Positions 1 through 12,916 of a stretch of DNA of 64,000 bases are shown here, in pieces. The notes beneath the pieces were generated by a model. That model made no database searches, was not told where the DNA came from, and saw nothing but the letters and a program-made list of their open reading frames with translations. The DNA lies in assembly GCF_037975245.1 (NCBI RefSeq), contig NC_092578.1, forward strand, positions 3,493,001 to 3,557,000, written 5' to 3'. The first letter of the stretch is position 1. The number at the start of each line of letters is the position of its first letter. The translations under genes were made by a program, and so were the position numbers. The stretch comes from Apostichopus japonicus. Its lineage: Eukaryota; Echinodermata; Holothuroidea; Aspidochirotida; Stichopodidae.

Positions 1-58
1 TGTTTCTCCTTTCCGGCTCCTTATTAATTTTGATCATTTACTCTTCTCTATCATACAG

Positions 59-401
59 AGAAACCTTCCAATTGATTTATACCAAGATGGCGAACTTGAT
101 GGGACAGAACGCGATGTATTTCAACATGGCGTCGTTTCTAATCCTCGACAACCAGATCTTACAGAAAGTCAGCACAATGGATGTGATACCGTTCTTCAAT
201 CACCACAATATCATTGAGGCCGCGGAGATGAACTACATACAAGATGGCGCCACAGAGAGAATTAGGAGAGAACGACTGTTACAAAGACTACGATCGAGAG
301 AAAAACAAGGCTATCAGTATCTGAAAATGGCATTGTCGACGCATGGACATAAATATCAAACTGTTATCTCTCAGATCGACAAAGTTTTGTTGCCAAGTTA
401 A
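59..401 (+). CDS. Terminal exon of an unidentified gene, probable C-terminal CARD domain (partial)
   Basis: Last coding exon of a plus-strand gene whose other exons lie left of the window. A polypyrimidine tract and acceptor (TCATACAG) end at base 58; the open frame enters with one base completing a codon and runs about 113 residues to a stop at 399-401. The last ~75 residues have the helical spacing of a CARD death fold: TMDVIPFFNHHNIIEAAEMN, then ERIRRERLLQRLRSREKQGY, then an amphipathic helix with QYLKMALSTHGHKYQTVISQ. Hydrophobic positions and the R-x-x-LL-x-x-L motif of helix 4 fit CARDs. Known CARDs recruit caspases or adaptors in apoptosis and innate immunity; that role here is inference. 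The whole-gene family cannot be told from this exon; another six-helix death-fold domain is the main alternative. Confidence 0.5.
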
Positions 402-3186
402 AGCGAAAAAAAAAAATTCCTTAAAGCTGTCAAATCCTATATATAGTTCTGTAGCGTTATTACCAAAAAAGTACTACTACATAACTCAGTTTTCGTTTTT
501 TATTATTCAAATTATATGCAAATTGTAATTCATATTTGATAATCATTTGCATAAAGATAACCTTTTCTTAAAGTTAAAAAAAAGAGTAAATCGGCAACAA
601 CTAATGATCTTAGTTTGTTATCTATAGCTGTTTAAACACCGACGCAATCCTAAGCCGTGTTACGTCAGTACGCTAAATCAAATAGCTAAGCCATTGCATA
701 AATCTTTTTGCACTATGCATTAACTTCTAGGTTATAATTCTTTTAAAGCACTTTTAATCTGGGGGGGGGGGGGCACCGACATCAAAGGGCACTTTGCAGA
801 AATTCGATTGGACTGATGCAGCCTTATATTTAGTACCCTTTATAACTCTTATTGTATTATCTTATTTGCGTATACACATCACTCCATCAACGCCCCCCCC
901 CCCCCAAGGAAAATATGCATACTAGCACTGCAATATCCAATGTGCAAATTGGGAAACAAGGAACAAGTTTTCTTTTGAGACAAAATGAGGTGAAATCATG
1001 CTAGTTGCTAATGTAGGAATCTTCCGAATTAAAGTTTATTTCTTGTCAATATCTTAACAAATTTTTTCCATTCGAAATAGCTTTGAGTTTGACCCACAGA
1101 AATTCATTAAAAGTCAGGGGCGTAGCCAGGATTTGCAAAGTTGTATGCACGACTATCTGAGCGGAGCGCCACCATCAGTTGGCGCGGAGCGTACAAGAAA
1201 ATTTTTGGTTTTACAAACCCCTCAGATGGCTGGAAACGGCCCTTCCCGAGTGTTCATTCTGGTTCCCTGGCCTCTTGCTAACTTGAGACACCTCAATTTT
1301 TATGTAGAAAAAGGGCACATTTTTAACCTGAGGAAAAGTGGGGGGCACGTGCCCCCTGTGCCCCCCGGTTCCGCCGCCCTTGTACTCATATCCCATAGCC
1401 CATGCATATCCCATAGCCCCTACCCCCATTAAAGAGCACAAACACGGTGTGCATCAATGTTCTAACTAACAGATTCACGGTATATTGATTTAGATTTTGC
1501 TGTGACACATGTATTTAACATACATTTTAAAACTGGCAACGTATTATAACGTTGTAAGCAATGTTGTACTTCATATGGTAGGCGGCCTATGCATGAGTGT
1601 AGTCTTATAACTTTAAAAACAAACAGACAATGACTATTAGTTTTCCTTTGCAGTTTGTCACATTTACAATTTACTGCACATTTTGCGTATTCGGAACTGT
1701 TACACGTTCTGCCGTGAATTTGTTAACGTTTGACCAAGCCATATAAGACTCCTTCAACTTTCAACTATAGCACACCGTGCCATTATAGACACACCTCTAA
1801 CGACCCTTCTCAGACAAAGATATCGATGATAATCGCTGAGTGGCTAACCAACAGATCACTTCTAATCATGGGAAGTTTTAAAAGAAGACAACACATTAAA
1901 TTGAGTAATCAAACAGGGAAGCTATACAAGTGTTTGTTTGTATGTATGTATGTATGTTTATAACCGCACTTGTCTCATCGTTGGTTAAAGAATAACAAGA
2001 ATCCAAACAGACAATAAGAAGTATGTTAACGCCCTCGACAAGGAAATTCCTTCCCAAAACACGAACAGCAACAGGAAATGTTGTCATGGAAACGAGTACA
2101 AGATTACAAGATATCTTTAAAGGAGTATAGAGATCACGAAAGAAACAAATTCATGCATTTATAAGGAGACGTTGTTGTTTTCCTGTTTGATAACAACTTA
2201 AAGGGTTATAACTAGTCGCGAAATATCGAAACAATGAAAAAGGCACAGAAAATGGTTCCTTAATGACTGGATGATAAGCGCTTAAATAGACACATTTGAT
2301 GACCGGGAATTTAACGAGCTTGAAAGACGTTAGCTGCTTAGGAATAAACAAACTTGTGAATCACCACAAGTACAACCTCTAATTACATGTTTACCTTAGT
2401 GATTTAGTAGCTAATTAACCATCGTAATCTTTGCCAGCAGCGTCTATTTTTGTTTACATCGTTTGCAAGATAACATAACCTACCTTCCCATCCACCCTAC
2501 CCCCACCCCCCCCCGTCCCCCATTAAAAGAATGGTTACGTTAGTTCATTTCTGAAAAGCTTTAACTTACGTGAAGTCTTTCATAGAAAAAAGTTACCAGT
2601 GTATAAGCCAATGAGTACATGAACCTATGAGACCAATTGGGGGGGGGGGGGATTACATGGGTCTACTATGGGCGGATTTTTTGTGGGGGAGAGGTGGTGA
2701 GATGGATGTTATGGGAGTGGGGGTTGTGGTCAAGGATTGGTGTTTATTGTACTGCCACTAGCATTAAGTGTAGTTTCATTGGTGTCGACTGTTTGCCAGC
2801 CGAGTTTTATGACCGTTTTACATAAACAGGGCATGTGTGTGTGTGGGGGGGGGGCATGTGTGTGGGGGGGGTAACGGGACAGGGAGAAGAGGGGAGGGGT
2901 AACAGTTATATAAAGATTGGAAACTACTATATTATATCATTATGATTTACAGATCATCAAGTATCCAACCAACAACAATTGGCCACGTGACAAGTTACTT
3001 ATTAGTAAAAGGTTTAATCAAGAAATAATTTGTGGAAGGCGCGCAAAATATTTCGTATTCGTCATTCATGCGTACTGCATTATGTTAGTTGTCCAAAAAA
3101 AAAATAGGTAAATATTAAGAAAAGAGTTACAGAATCCTTCAGTGGATACTGGCGCGTGAAATAGGCTAAGAGTAGGGACGTTTTAA
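402..3186. other. Non-coding stretch with an MITE-like element and homopolymer runs
   Basis: No exon could be supported here. The stretch begins as the probable 3' UTR and downstream flank of the CARD exon. It holds poly-G or poly-C runs (about 762-773, 893-905, 2640-2651, 2846-2870) and an MITE-like element described separately. Short open frames here have no codon or motif support. Confidence 0.5.
1115..1382. mobile_element. hAT-like MITE of the GGCGTA family
   Basis: Begins CAGGGGCGTAGCCAGGAT and ends with an imperfect inverted copy, CCGGTTCCGCCGCCCTTG. It has an internal G-run/CACGTGCCCCC/C-run core shared with the elements at 34091 and 35569. No convincing 8-bp target-site duplication is visible, so it may be old or truncated. 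Confidence 0.45.
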
Positions 3187-3620
3187 TTTGTCCAATCAGT
3201 GTGCAGTAAACAATCATATGCAAATTAATTTAAATATTGTGCCTTTTACCGAAATTTTTCTTCCAAGCTCCTCTGAATTTGAAATTACACTGATAAAGTA
3301 TTTACGATTAGGAATTAATATGGAAATACGTTATACGTGCATATTAAATTTAAGTAGGTTAAGAACATAAGATGCTTGACTTTGTCCAATCAGTGTGCAG
3401 TAAACAATCATATGCAAATTAAATTCAAAAATGTAAATATTGTGCCTTTAACCGAAATTTTACTTCCAAGCTGCTCCTCTGAATTGAAGTTACACTGATA
3501 ATGTATTACGATTCGGAATTAATATGCAAAGACGTTATACGTGCATATTAAATCTAAGGAGATTAAGAACATAAGATGCTTGACTTTGTCCAATCAGTGG
3601 TCAGTGAACAATCATATGCT
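3187..3620. repeat. Tandem duplication, ~195-205 bp unit, about 2.2 copies
   Basis: Copies start at 3187, 3381 and 3585 with TTTGTCCAATCAGTG; the third is truncated. The first two carry an octamer ATGCAAAT (3218-3225 and 3412-3419) about 30 bp after the CCAAT box, and both share the downstream ACGTTATACGTGCATATTAA segment. Confidence 0.8.
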
Positions 3621-4257
3621 AAAGAATTCCTTATTTTAATCTGAGTGCCTTGTGCATTGTAATAACAATGACACTAATTTACCTTGCAAGCATAATTATG
3701 TTAATACGTTATACGTATTTTAATGCGTATTAAAGACAGTAATGCATATTAATGAGCGCGTAAATCACTGCGCCACAATAAATCAGTAATTGGGCAACAC
3801 GTACATATTCGTACATTTGTAATGGAGTATACTGAGTGTGAGTGCAGTTATACATATTTAAATATCATCATGCATATTCAGTACATTAATATCAATGCGG
3901 TGCCTTTGAATTAAGTTTTATACGGAGTACATACTTTTATTTTACACAATATCACCTAAATCATTTAATTTGTGATGTATTTTGTAAAATAAAGCATGCA
4001 TGTGCCATGATATAGTTATGCAATCAGCAAATAACGCTGACATGATTTGAAATAAAAGCGTATACCTTTTCAAAGGGATTCGTGATATCTCATTTGACGT
4101 GACGTGACACCATCGTCATCACACGGTAAGGGGACTGGGGTTGGCAGTGGATCAAGTTGTATGGTTTTTGTGGCCAGATTCTATGGCGGGAGACTTTTCT
4201 TAAAAGTATCAAACGCTCTTGCCACTACGGCCCACACAGGCCTACAAGTGTGGAGAT
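3621..4257. other. AT-rich non-coding stretch
   Basis: No gene seen. The stretch is AT-rich with repeated TATTAATGCATATT-like words that look like decayed continuation of the duplication to its left. Confidence 0.4.
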
Positions 4258-4438
4258 AGTTGAGATGGGGACTCATCCATGGTGGTCAGGAGTAGATGAC
4301 ATGGAGACTCATTCATGGTGGTCAGAAGTATGAGATGGGGACTCATTCATGGTGGTCAGAAGTATGAGATGGGGACTCATTCATGGTGGTCAGAAGTAAA
4401 TGAGAATGGGGACTCATTCATGGTGGTCAGAAGTAAAC
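4258..4438. repeat. Minisatellite, ~34-bp unit, five copies
   Basis: The unit GATGGGGACTCATTCATGG followed by TGGTCAGAAGTA repeats five times. The outer copies are more diverged, and the middle two are essentially identical. Confidence 0.85.
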
Positions 4439-6228
4439 TTCTCGACAGAAGAAAGTTAAAACTTATCATTTACAACTCCACCGCTGTGGACTAACATCAT
4501 GAGCAATCTGAATATGGATTGTGTAATAAGACAAAATCGAGCAGTAAAATAACGAGTTTCTATCTCAAAAATGTAATGGTTTTACCGATTCTCAAATCAG
4601 CACAGTATTGTCAAATATATGAGTTTTAGTAAAAGATTGAATGAGTAATGGATTACATCATGTTTGAAGTTTTAATTTACTTCGTTTTGTTATCATTATT
4701 ATTTTCCAGACGAAATAACAAAATAACGGCAATGCTATATAAAACTATACAGATATTTTGTTTTCTGTGTGTCGTTTAGGGTAAACTATTATTGGAATGG
4801 GATTAGAAAGATGAAACAATCAACAATTACCATTTATATAAATGTTAAAAAAACTGGAAGGTATATGAACAACATCATTCCGAATTGAGGTTTTAATGTC
4901 GGAAACTACAAAGAAAAATGGACAGAGAAAGAGAGAGGAAAGCCAGATTAGTAATTTCTTGCCACGTTTTATATTCGAACATGTCATGTAACACTACACA
5001 TACTTTTCCAATGTTTGTCCATTGCTGACTTGAAGTTATCAGCAACGTATTTTACCCTATTTTCTTGGGGGAGGGGAGGGGAGAGGTATTAAACTGTGTT
5101 TACAAGGTTTTAGACCTCAATTGACCCTCAATGACCGTTGAATTCCATACAAAAAACAACCTTGTGAATGTTCGTGTGGACATGCGTACACCACATATCC
5201 AAGGAACTTCATCGTGAGTGTGTTTGTACCATCTCCTATCGCCTTCCCTACTAGAAGGATTTTCCGGATGAAAATTAAAATACATATCATGTGAGATTGG
5301 GTGCAACGATCAGGCCACATATATCCTAAAAGTTAAGTAGATCACCCTTCCTCACTGGGAACGGTTGTATAAACCTCAAAAATAAAAAAAAAGAACTTCA
5401 TTCCTATATATTTTTGGATGAGTGGGGGGCAGGGGTAAGAGGGGGGGGACGTCAGCTTTCATAATTCGTTAGTCCCCTCTCTGCTTATATAATGATTTAG
5501 ATTCTGGATGTTGAATACAACAATAAAACAAACAAAAAGAAAGGAATAAATCCAGACAAGTTTTTTGAAATTCTTCCTGTTTGTATTATAACTGGCATCG
5601 TTTAAACACATAACAAGATATGAGAGGCAAGAAACAAAACATTCAAAAACCGACCAAAATCACAAAAAAATGAAAGAAGAAAAGAAGCAAAAGGGGAAAA
5701 AAGCAGAAGAAGGGAAGAAAGTAAACTGTAATAAAATTGGATGAATTCGTATACCATATGCTGCGAGACAAATATTCCATGTCATTTAAAATTGACATTC
5801 ACGTTAAGAATACAATATATGCATATGCAACCTTCAAAATGATTTTTTTTTGTGTGCAAAATAGAAAAATTAACATATTACGCTTGACTGACAAAGGAGG
5901 TTTTACATATCAAATGACATATAGCGCCCTCTACTTTATGCTTCTTACTCTATTAAAGCTGAACTTAAGAAAAAAATCAAAAAATCTTTAAGAATAACAA
6001 CAGTTGTTTTCTTACCATCACATGAGGTAATTGCTGGTATATGTTTTGAAAGGTAAAAAAGTTTCGCCTTCAAAACAGTTTCAAGAGATAAAGCAAGTAG
6101 CTTTTTTTTGTTCATTACATCATCTTTGTGGTGGAGAGGGAGAGGGAGAGAGAGGGTGGGGTTGGTGGTGGGGGTAGATAACTGCTGACCATCCAGTTTT
6201 GTCTACCTTTTTCTTTTTTTTTCTTTCA
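4439..6228. other. Non-coding stretch, no gene seen
   Basis: Nothing gene-like was found. The overlapping minus-strand open frames at about 5100-5320 lack splice context or recognisable motifs. Simple GA-rich and A-rich tracts occur around 5640-5730 and 6130-6170. Confidence 0.4.
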
Positions 6229-6580
6229 ATCACTCACATTGTTATCATTCCATCCAAAAAAAACGTTTCCAAACATAAACGATACACAACTAGCATTTGC
6301 ACTGGTGAAGGGATATGAATAACAAAAATAATAGGCTATTGTTGTACATAAAACAATGTATTTGTCATTACCAATGTTCCTAGGAAGTGATGTAACCGTA
6401 GAGATCACGCACATCATTATCATTCCATCTAAAAAAACGTTTCCAAACATAAACGATACACAACTAGCATTTGCACCGGAGATTGGGTATGAATAACAAT
6501 AATAATAGGCTATTGTCATACAAAAAACAATGAGTTTGACATTACAAATGTTCCTAGGAAGTGACGTAGCCGAAGAGATG
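6229..6580. repeat. Tandem duplication, ~177-bp unit, two copies
   Basis: The block containing TTATCATTCCATC, AAAAAACGTTTCCAAACATA and TGTTCCTAGGAAGTGA occurs at about 6229-6403 and again at 6405-6580 with scattered substitutions. The 127-aa minus-strand open frame here repeats internally for this reason and is not treated as a gene. Confidence 0.85.
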
Positions 6581-6852
6581 GACAATATATTAGCGTTTAT
6601 TCCCAACACTTATATACAGTGCGTGGCATACACAAACAAACTGTACAGAATCTCATGCTACAATAAAATAACATGGATAGCGTCCACAAAACTAAGCCTC
6701 CACACCAGCAGCCTTGATTGCACAATATGATATATATACACATGATAAAGCAACATGCCTATGAGAAGACAAACAAGCTAAAATCACTTTTCAAGATGAA
6801 AAACTTTCCAATAATGTGCAGTGAACGGTTAAATATTCTCTTTTTTTTATAC

Positions 6853-7213
6853 TCAGAATTCTGCAGCTGTTAAAATCAAATTAAAATCAATGTTAAATCA
6901 AAATCAAATTATTGGATTTTGAACAGCAAGTATGCCTCAACACTGTTATTTGCCCATTGTGACTATCTATTCATGAGCAGCGCCATCCATCTCGCAACAG
7001 ACTTAGCCATGTCTGGTTCTTAACTTCATATGAAATCAGAATTCTGCAACTGTTAAAATCAAATCAAAATCAATGTTAAATCAAAATCAAATTATTGGAT
7101 TTTGAACAGCAAGTATGCCTTAACGCTATTATTTGCCCATTGTTACTATCTATTCATGAGCAGCGCCATCTATTTCCCAACAGACTTAGCCATGTCTGGT
7201 TCTCAACTTCATA
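6853..7213. repeat. Tandem duplication, ~183-bp unit, two copies
   Basis: Copies begin with CAGAATTCTGCAGCTGTT (about 6855) and CAGAATTCTGCAACTGTT (about 7038). Both contain ATTGGATTTTGAACAGCAAG and TATTCATGAGCAGCGCCATC. Confidence 0.85.
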
Positions 7214-7659
7214 AGGAACCGCCTGCCAGCTTTATATAGGTCCTAAATATCCACTACCGCAGCATTTTCGGGGTTGAATTCGTAGATCATTTCCCATAAA
7301 TGATACATCAAATCTGGTGTTATTGGTTACCTAAATACTAAGAGGGCTTCTTGGTTACCTCACTTGTAAGCATTTTCTATAAAATCTCTTGATTAAATAC
7401 ACATATTCGCAACTAATTTTTAAAAACAAAAACCTTAAACATTGATTGACAACAGGGCAGGGAGAACCATTCGGATATGTTTCTATCTGCAGCTGATTGT
7501 AGCAATGATGCAACAAAGCCAAATGAATAAGTCAAAGAATGCAACATTCTGTCTGGAGAGAATATAAAACCACCACCACTACATAACACAAAGTAAAAAT
7601 ATAACACCGTCTAAAAGATTGCTACATACCAACAGTGCATTCATTCTAGAGTAGAGAAT

Positions 7660-7780
7660 ATAAAAACCCCCCTCCCCCTGCCCCCTGCCCACGATAAAAT
7701 TAACAACCCCTCCCCAACTGGCTATAGAAACAAAGTCCATGTAACCCCTCCCCACTGGCTATAGAAACAAAGTCCATGTA
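7660..7780. repeat. Short tandem duplication, ~45-bp unit
   Basis: CCCCTCCCC(A)ACTGGCTATAG followed by AAACAAAGTCCATGTAAC is present twice in a row at about 7707-7780, next to a C-rich tract. Confidence 0.75.
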
Positions 7781-8073
7781 ACATTCTGTATGTATCATTC
7801 ACAAACTCCACCCACACCACCCCCCCTCCCCCCACCATAATACCGTTGGCCGAAAATACTGAAATCGCCAAAATTATTTGCATCTGTCTTTGGAAGCATT
7901 TCAATTCTAAGACTCATTTCCTTGGCTAGTATGTAGACTGATAATGCATCAGAAGACAATGGAACACCATTAATTAACAATGACAAGCATTTCTCACAAA
8001 ATTAAACTTGTTTTGTACGATTTGGAAGCACACGGATTGCTTAAACTTGAAATGTTGAACAGTTGGAATGTCT

Positions 8074-8449
8074 TCACAGCTCTTCGGTTACTTGGGTCAT
8101 GGGTCTTTCATCTTCGTCATCCGATTCATTTTGTAAAAGTCCTAGAAAGAAAGAAACAAAGTCCAGTTAACTTTATCACAAGCCATTGGTTAGAAACTCC
8201 CACTCCATTTGAAAGTGAGAGTAGTCAAGGTGGCTAGCGGGGTAACGATTAACTTGGCGGGGAGGGGGGGGGAAGTCTTCAATAGGGTCACAAAGCGAAA
8301 AAACATTTTACTGGGACAGGTTGGTTTTTTTCTTACGTATCCCACTTTAGTTGAATAAATCTGGTGTTAGCCAATTATTTACCTCATCAACATTACAGGA
8401 AGTCCATCAATGATCTTCATACGCTTTCCATCTTCCCGGAGAAAGTCAA
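8074..8449 (-). CDS. Tentative exon pair of an unidentified minus-strand gene
   Basis: Two splice-like blocks face the minus strand. Block 8383-8449 reads DFLREDGKRMKIIDGLPVML and ends with a good donor (ATGAG|GTAAAT), but its acceptor is weak (CGACGTAAG). Block 8074-8141 follows an excellent pyrimidine-tract acceptor (TTTCTTTCTTTCTAG). Joined in phase it adds only a few residues before a stop; in another phase it reads an acidic tail containing ESDDEDERPMTQVTEEL. I do not recognise the protein. The phase conflict means an exon is missing, the model is wrong, or this is chance. Confidence 0.25.
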
Positions 8450-11400
8450 CTTACGTCGGTTAACATCAAAGAGAATATGCCCAAGTTTAAGCTAAGAGCA
8501 ATTTTTTTTTGGGGGGGGGGGGGGGTCTCAGGGCTCATAAGGCTTCTGGACGTTCAGGCGTTTGAAGCTCTCAAAGCCTTGGTGTTTATGTCACTGGTAA
8601 AGGCCTATGTGACTACGGGTAAACAGATAAACTACAGGTAAAACAACTCGTTGCGATGAAAACTCCCAAAATTGTTTCCGACGAGTTGTCCTGTTGTTTT
8701 CACTTGAAAAATGTAGTGATGGCCAGAGGGTCTGGCCCTGGGCACAATTACATCACCAGCCCCACCCCTCCCCCTTTTTGCACTCTTCCAAATATTTTTT
8801 AATCCCATGTTTACCCAGGTCACCCCCACCCCCATGATTTCCCAGGCATACAGATGACACACATATATATACAGTGTATGCAGCAAGCCTATTGCAGTTA
8901 CTGTTAATTTGCAACCATGACAGAAAACCACGGCACCTGCAGAAATGTTTCGCCAACTTCTCTAATTTGGCAGAACATTTAAAGGACAAGTTACTAAGAA
9001 ATTATGAATGTGAAAAGTTGTTTTTTATATTCAAAACATCACTGATTTATGGTCCACAATGGGTGATCTTTCACTGGAGTTTTGATTCTTAACTCAATTC
9101 ATCCTCCACTTCTAATGCAAAAGCGTGGAAGATGTGCAATGAAGGGTCGACTAAAAGGAAACACTGAAGGACTACAGTATAATTCTGCCAGTGTCTAGGA
9201 TTCTTTAATCCATGGCACCAGTTGCTTATAGAGCTATATACAGTGCTTTGGTACCCGGGAACAGTGATGTCACCGAGCCTCTGTATCAATTCTTCAACCT
9301 CCCTTAAGTACTGTATATTATGAAAATGAAACTTCACTATTTTCTTTATTTCATATATATACTCCCAATCCCCCCCCCCTTAATTTGATCTTGGGTCCAG
9401 GGCTATAGCACCCTGAGCACCCCCTCCCCCCCACACTCCCCCTATCAGGCCAGTATCGTGGTCTTACTAACAAATGAAATAAAAGAAGAGATAACCAATA
9501 TATTGATTTTAAGTACATATTGATCTGATTGCACCTTTACACCAATATCTGTTTACAAATAATTCAGATCCCCCTTTCAGAAAAGGAAAGAAATCTAAGG
9601 AAAATGGATATAAACAAGCCCATAAAATAATCATTGAATAATCGTTGTAGATTTAAGAACCATTAACCCCTCAAGAACAAGAAAGAAAAGAAAAAAATAT
9701 CCATTTTGAAAATAAGTAAATAAAATATAATTGATATCATATGCTGGATATAAGTATTTAAAGATGATATCTATCAATGGTGGTCATAGCATATATATCC
9801 AGGTATAAAATGATCAGTGATTTGAAAATGTACAGACGGTTAAACTGATTAAATGTGCTTTCTAATTGAAGACAGAAAATTGAAAAGTAGTCATTCATCA
9901 CCAGTGTCAATGATAAGATGCTATTTGTATATAATCTCCATAAAAAAAATTCATTGTAGATGAAAAGATGACACAGTCAAACTTGGAAGTTTTCATTAGT
10001 CCGCTGATTGTCCTGTGAACCCCATCCCCCTCCTCCACCCCCACCCTCCAGCCCCCACCCACGATCCCCTCATCATTGGTTCAATAAATCTTTCCCCAAT
10101 TCTACTTAAACAATATAACTTTGAGTCAAACTAAAACACAAATGCAACACCTTTGAGTTTTCCCTTTCATTTCCAACTGCCACATAAGTGGGCATTATCA
10201 TGTTGTAAATGTTCTCTTTAGAATTATTTTTTTGTTGAAAAATTCAGAAATTCATTAAGAGAAAATGAGTTCCATGATGTGTGGAAAAAAGACCATCACT
10301 TTGCAAGTTTTCATGTTAGATGTCATTTTGCAGGGCTTGAGGTGTTTCTTAGCCAAATTGGCTAATTAGTTACCATCAAACAATCTCTTTGTCTTAAGAT
10401 AACAATTTATTTACAATAATTTGCATAAAATGATTTTGTTGGTCCATTTCTCCACGAATCAAGGATGATGCAGGTTGGATGGATTCCATTGTTTTAGCAG
10501 ATGTGCATGGATAGGAGATGAGTGCATATAATATATTTTTGATTAATCTAAGCTTTGAATACAATTGATGGTAAAAAACAAAAACAAATGGTGTTACAAG
10601 AAAAGCTAAAAAGAAAAATCAACAATTGAGTCTACTGGTTTCCAAAGTAGCAAAATATTTACATGAAATGCCACACAAGCCTTTCCTTTCTATTTTTCTA
10701 CACTATTTCACATTTATTGACGATTGTCCATAACTACTGTATCTCAGACCAATTCTAACCATAGTACAACATAATAAGTTTTCAAATGATTTTATGAAAA
10801 TAAATTCAAGTTTGTTTATTTCTTAAAACAAGCGAGGTTTAATCCATAACAGTTTCTAGCTGTTGTTCCATGGAAATGTCACAAAAGTAATTGAAAATGG
10901 ACGATACTCTCGGGGGCCTCTAAACGTTTTTTTGGTAAACAGCATGGGACATAATACTCAGACAGGTCTAGAAATGACAGAGAAGGAATGAGTAACAATC
11001 ACAATTTCACGTAGGATTATAGGAACTTGACAAAGTTTCTAACTAAAAGACATAAAAGGGATTGCATACACGTCTAGGGGTGAATGTTTCTATTCATGAA
11101 GCCCAGTTGGGACACTTTATTTAATGCTAATACCACTCTATACTTTCCTTTCATATCATGCTTCCAAGCACTTGTACTGTCAGTATGCACAGTTCCTAAC
11201 CCTCATTCAAATAGACAACATTTTCAAACTGTCACTACACAGTGGTTTGAAGCATGACATGAAAACTGGCCAAATCAACAACGATTGTCGGGCCCAGGTT
11301 GGGCAATTCTTTGGGCAACAGATGAATATTCATCATGAGTTATTGTAAAAAAGGGTGTGGTGGGGGGGGAGGGTTACTTACAGTAGGTTGGGGTGGTATA

Positions 11401-12916
11401 TGAGATCGACAAGCAGTACAATTGGTGACAAATTCTATTTGCTGACATTAGCATTAACAAATTTTCTCTCTTTGTGATGTAAGATGTTTGCTATATAACT
11501 GTGTTAACTTTTACTTTCAAGAATCAAATATTGACTTTAATCACATGCTATTTTGTTCTCCTTTTCTACATGGCTATTGATACAGTCCATAAGTTTCATG
11601 GATTAAAAACTCCTCCTGTTAAATCCAGGTCAATAAATCAATGGTGCAAACTGGAGGGAACAGCAATACAAAAATCAAAAGAAGCAATACAAGTATATAC
11701 CAATTATAAACCATTCATGGAAATGCGGCCAAAAGGCACTTTCATAGTAAGCAAGCAGGCAAGCAATTCACAGGCCTAGCTCTGTTAACTGTGTCAATCT
11801 GCAATGGGGATTTGTGAAATCTCAAAGGCTGTGCCATTACAAACCTTATCCTACTCTTAAGTGTCCAAAATAAGGCCAAATTTTTTTTTTTTGGTTTTTG
11901 GGGGGGGGGGCTTGAGATGAATTTTGTGTCATTTTTGGCAACTTTGTTGTTTTGAAGGTCATTGATATTGCTAGAAAGGCTCATTTGCTTATATACCACA
12001 TACTGTAGTTAAACTAGCATGTTTTCCAAGCAGCTTTTAGTTTGACCAGCTTAGTAGATCTTCCAATTTACTTATGAACTTTAATGTCATTTTTTCTCCA
12101 TTCTTTTCTTCTTCTGTTATTTATAACAAGTTGAAGATTACAAGTTAAGCATTTTATTTAAAAATAAGAAGAAGAAAAAAACAACTCACGCTTGTTCAAA
12201 ACACAATATCTGTTGAACTAAAATTATAACATTAAATCAGACAAATTTTTTCGCTTATTATTATTATTACTACTACATGAAAAGGAAATTACCGTCGGCT
12301 TATAGCCTTGATTTCTCAATGAGAATATTAGCCTTACTGCTAAGTGGTTTTCCAGATTAGCACCATGTTCTTATGACTACTCAACTGGTAACATACATCA
12401 GTGTTACAGATTATTTTACACCAGTTCAAAATTTCTTATATAAATTCACACGTTATTTGCCACCTTGCTCAATTAACTAATTACTTAATTAGTTCCAAAC
12501 TTAACTCCCTACAGAGTCTACACCTTTGTGTTTACCATAGTTGACATAAAGGACAATTATTCCACACAAGTGAAAACCTGACATATCCTTCTATAAGCTG
12601 ACCCAACCTATCTACACGACCACTGTCCGTGAATGATAAAATGTTAATATATGTTCATAGTGTAACATGATACTTGTGGCATGTGTGCAAAAATAAAGGC
12701 ACAGTGAACATTTAACAGAACATGATCAAAACAAACGAATAAAACAAAACAAAAACAAAAACAGAATGATAAGAATAACAAGCTCTTACAAATAAGGTTA
12801 CACATGCATGGAGCTCTAGTAATAGACAAGCGTTGGATAAGACGGATGCAAGCACATGCAGTGGGGGTGGGGTGGGGGGTGGGGGAGGGAGGCATCCCAG
12901 GTTACGGGTAGCTTGT
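8450..12916. other. Non-coding stretch, probably including the PTTG1IP 3' UTR
   Basis: No exon could be supported. The right part lies immediately downstream of the minus-strand PTTG1IP stop codon and probably includes its 3' UTR; a minus-strand AATAAA is present at 12153-12158. G/C homopolymers occur at about 8508-8525 and 11899-11910. Short open frames on both strands, for example 9089-9337 minus, have no family resemblance. Confidence 0.4.

Noticed and set aside
6226..6609. 127-codon minus-strand frame with an internal repeat
   Set aside because: It mirrors the ~177-bp tandem duplication in the DNA and has no other coding evidence.
8500..8530. G-quadruplex or regulatory meaning of the poly-G runs
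   Set aside because: G/C homopolymers recur throughout the window, often inside MITE cores. Single uninterrupted runs are more likely slippage products.
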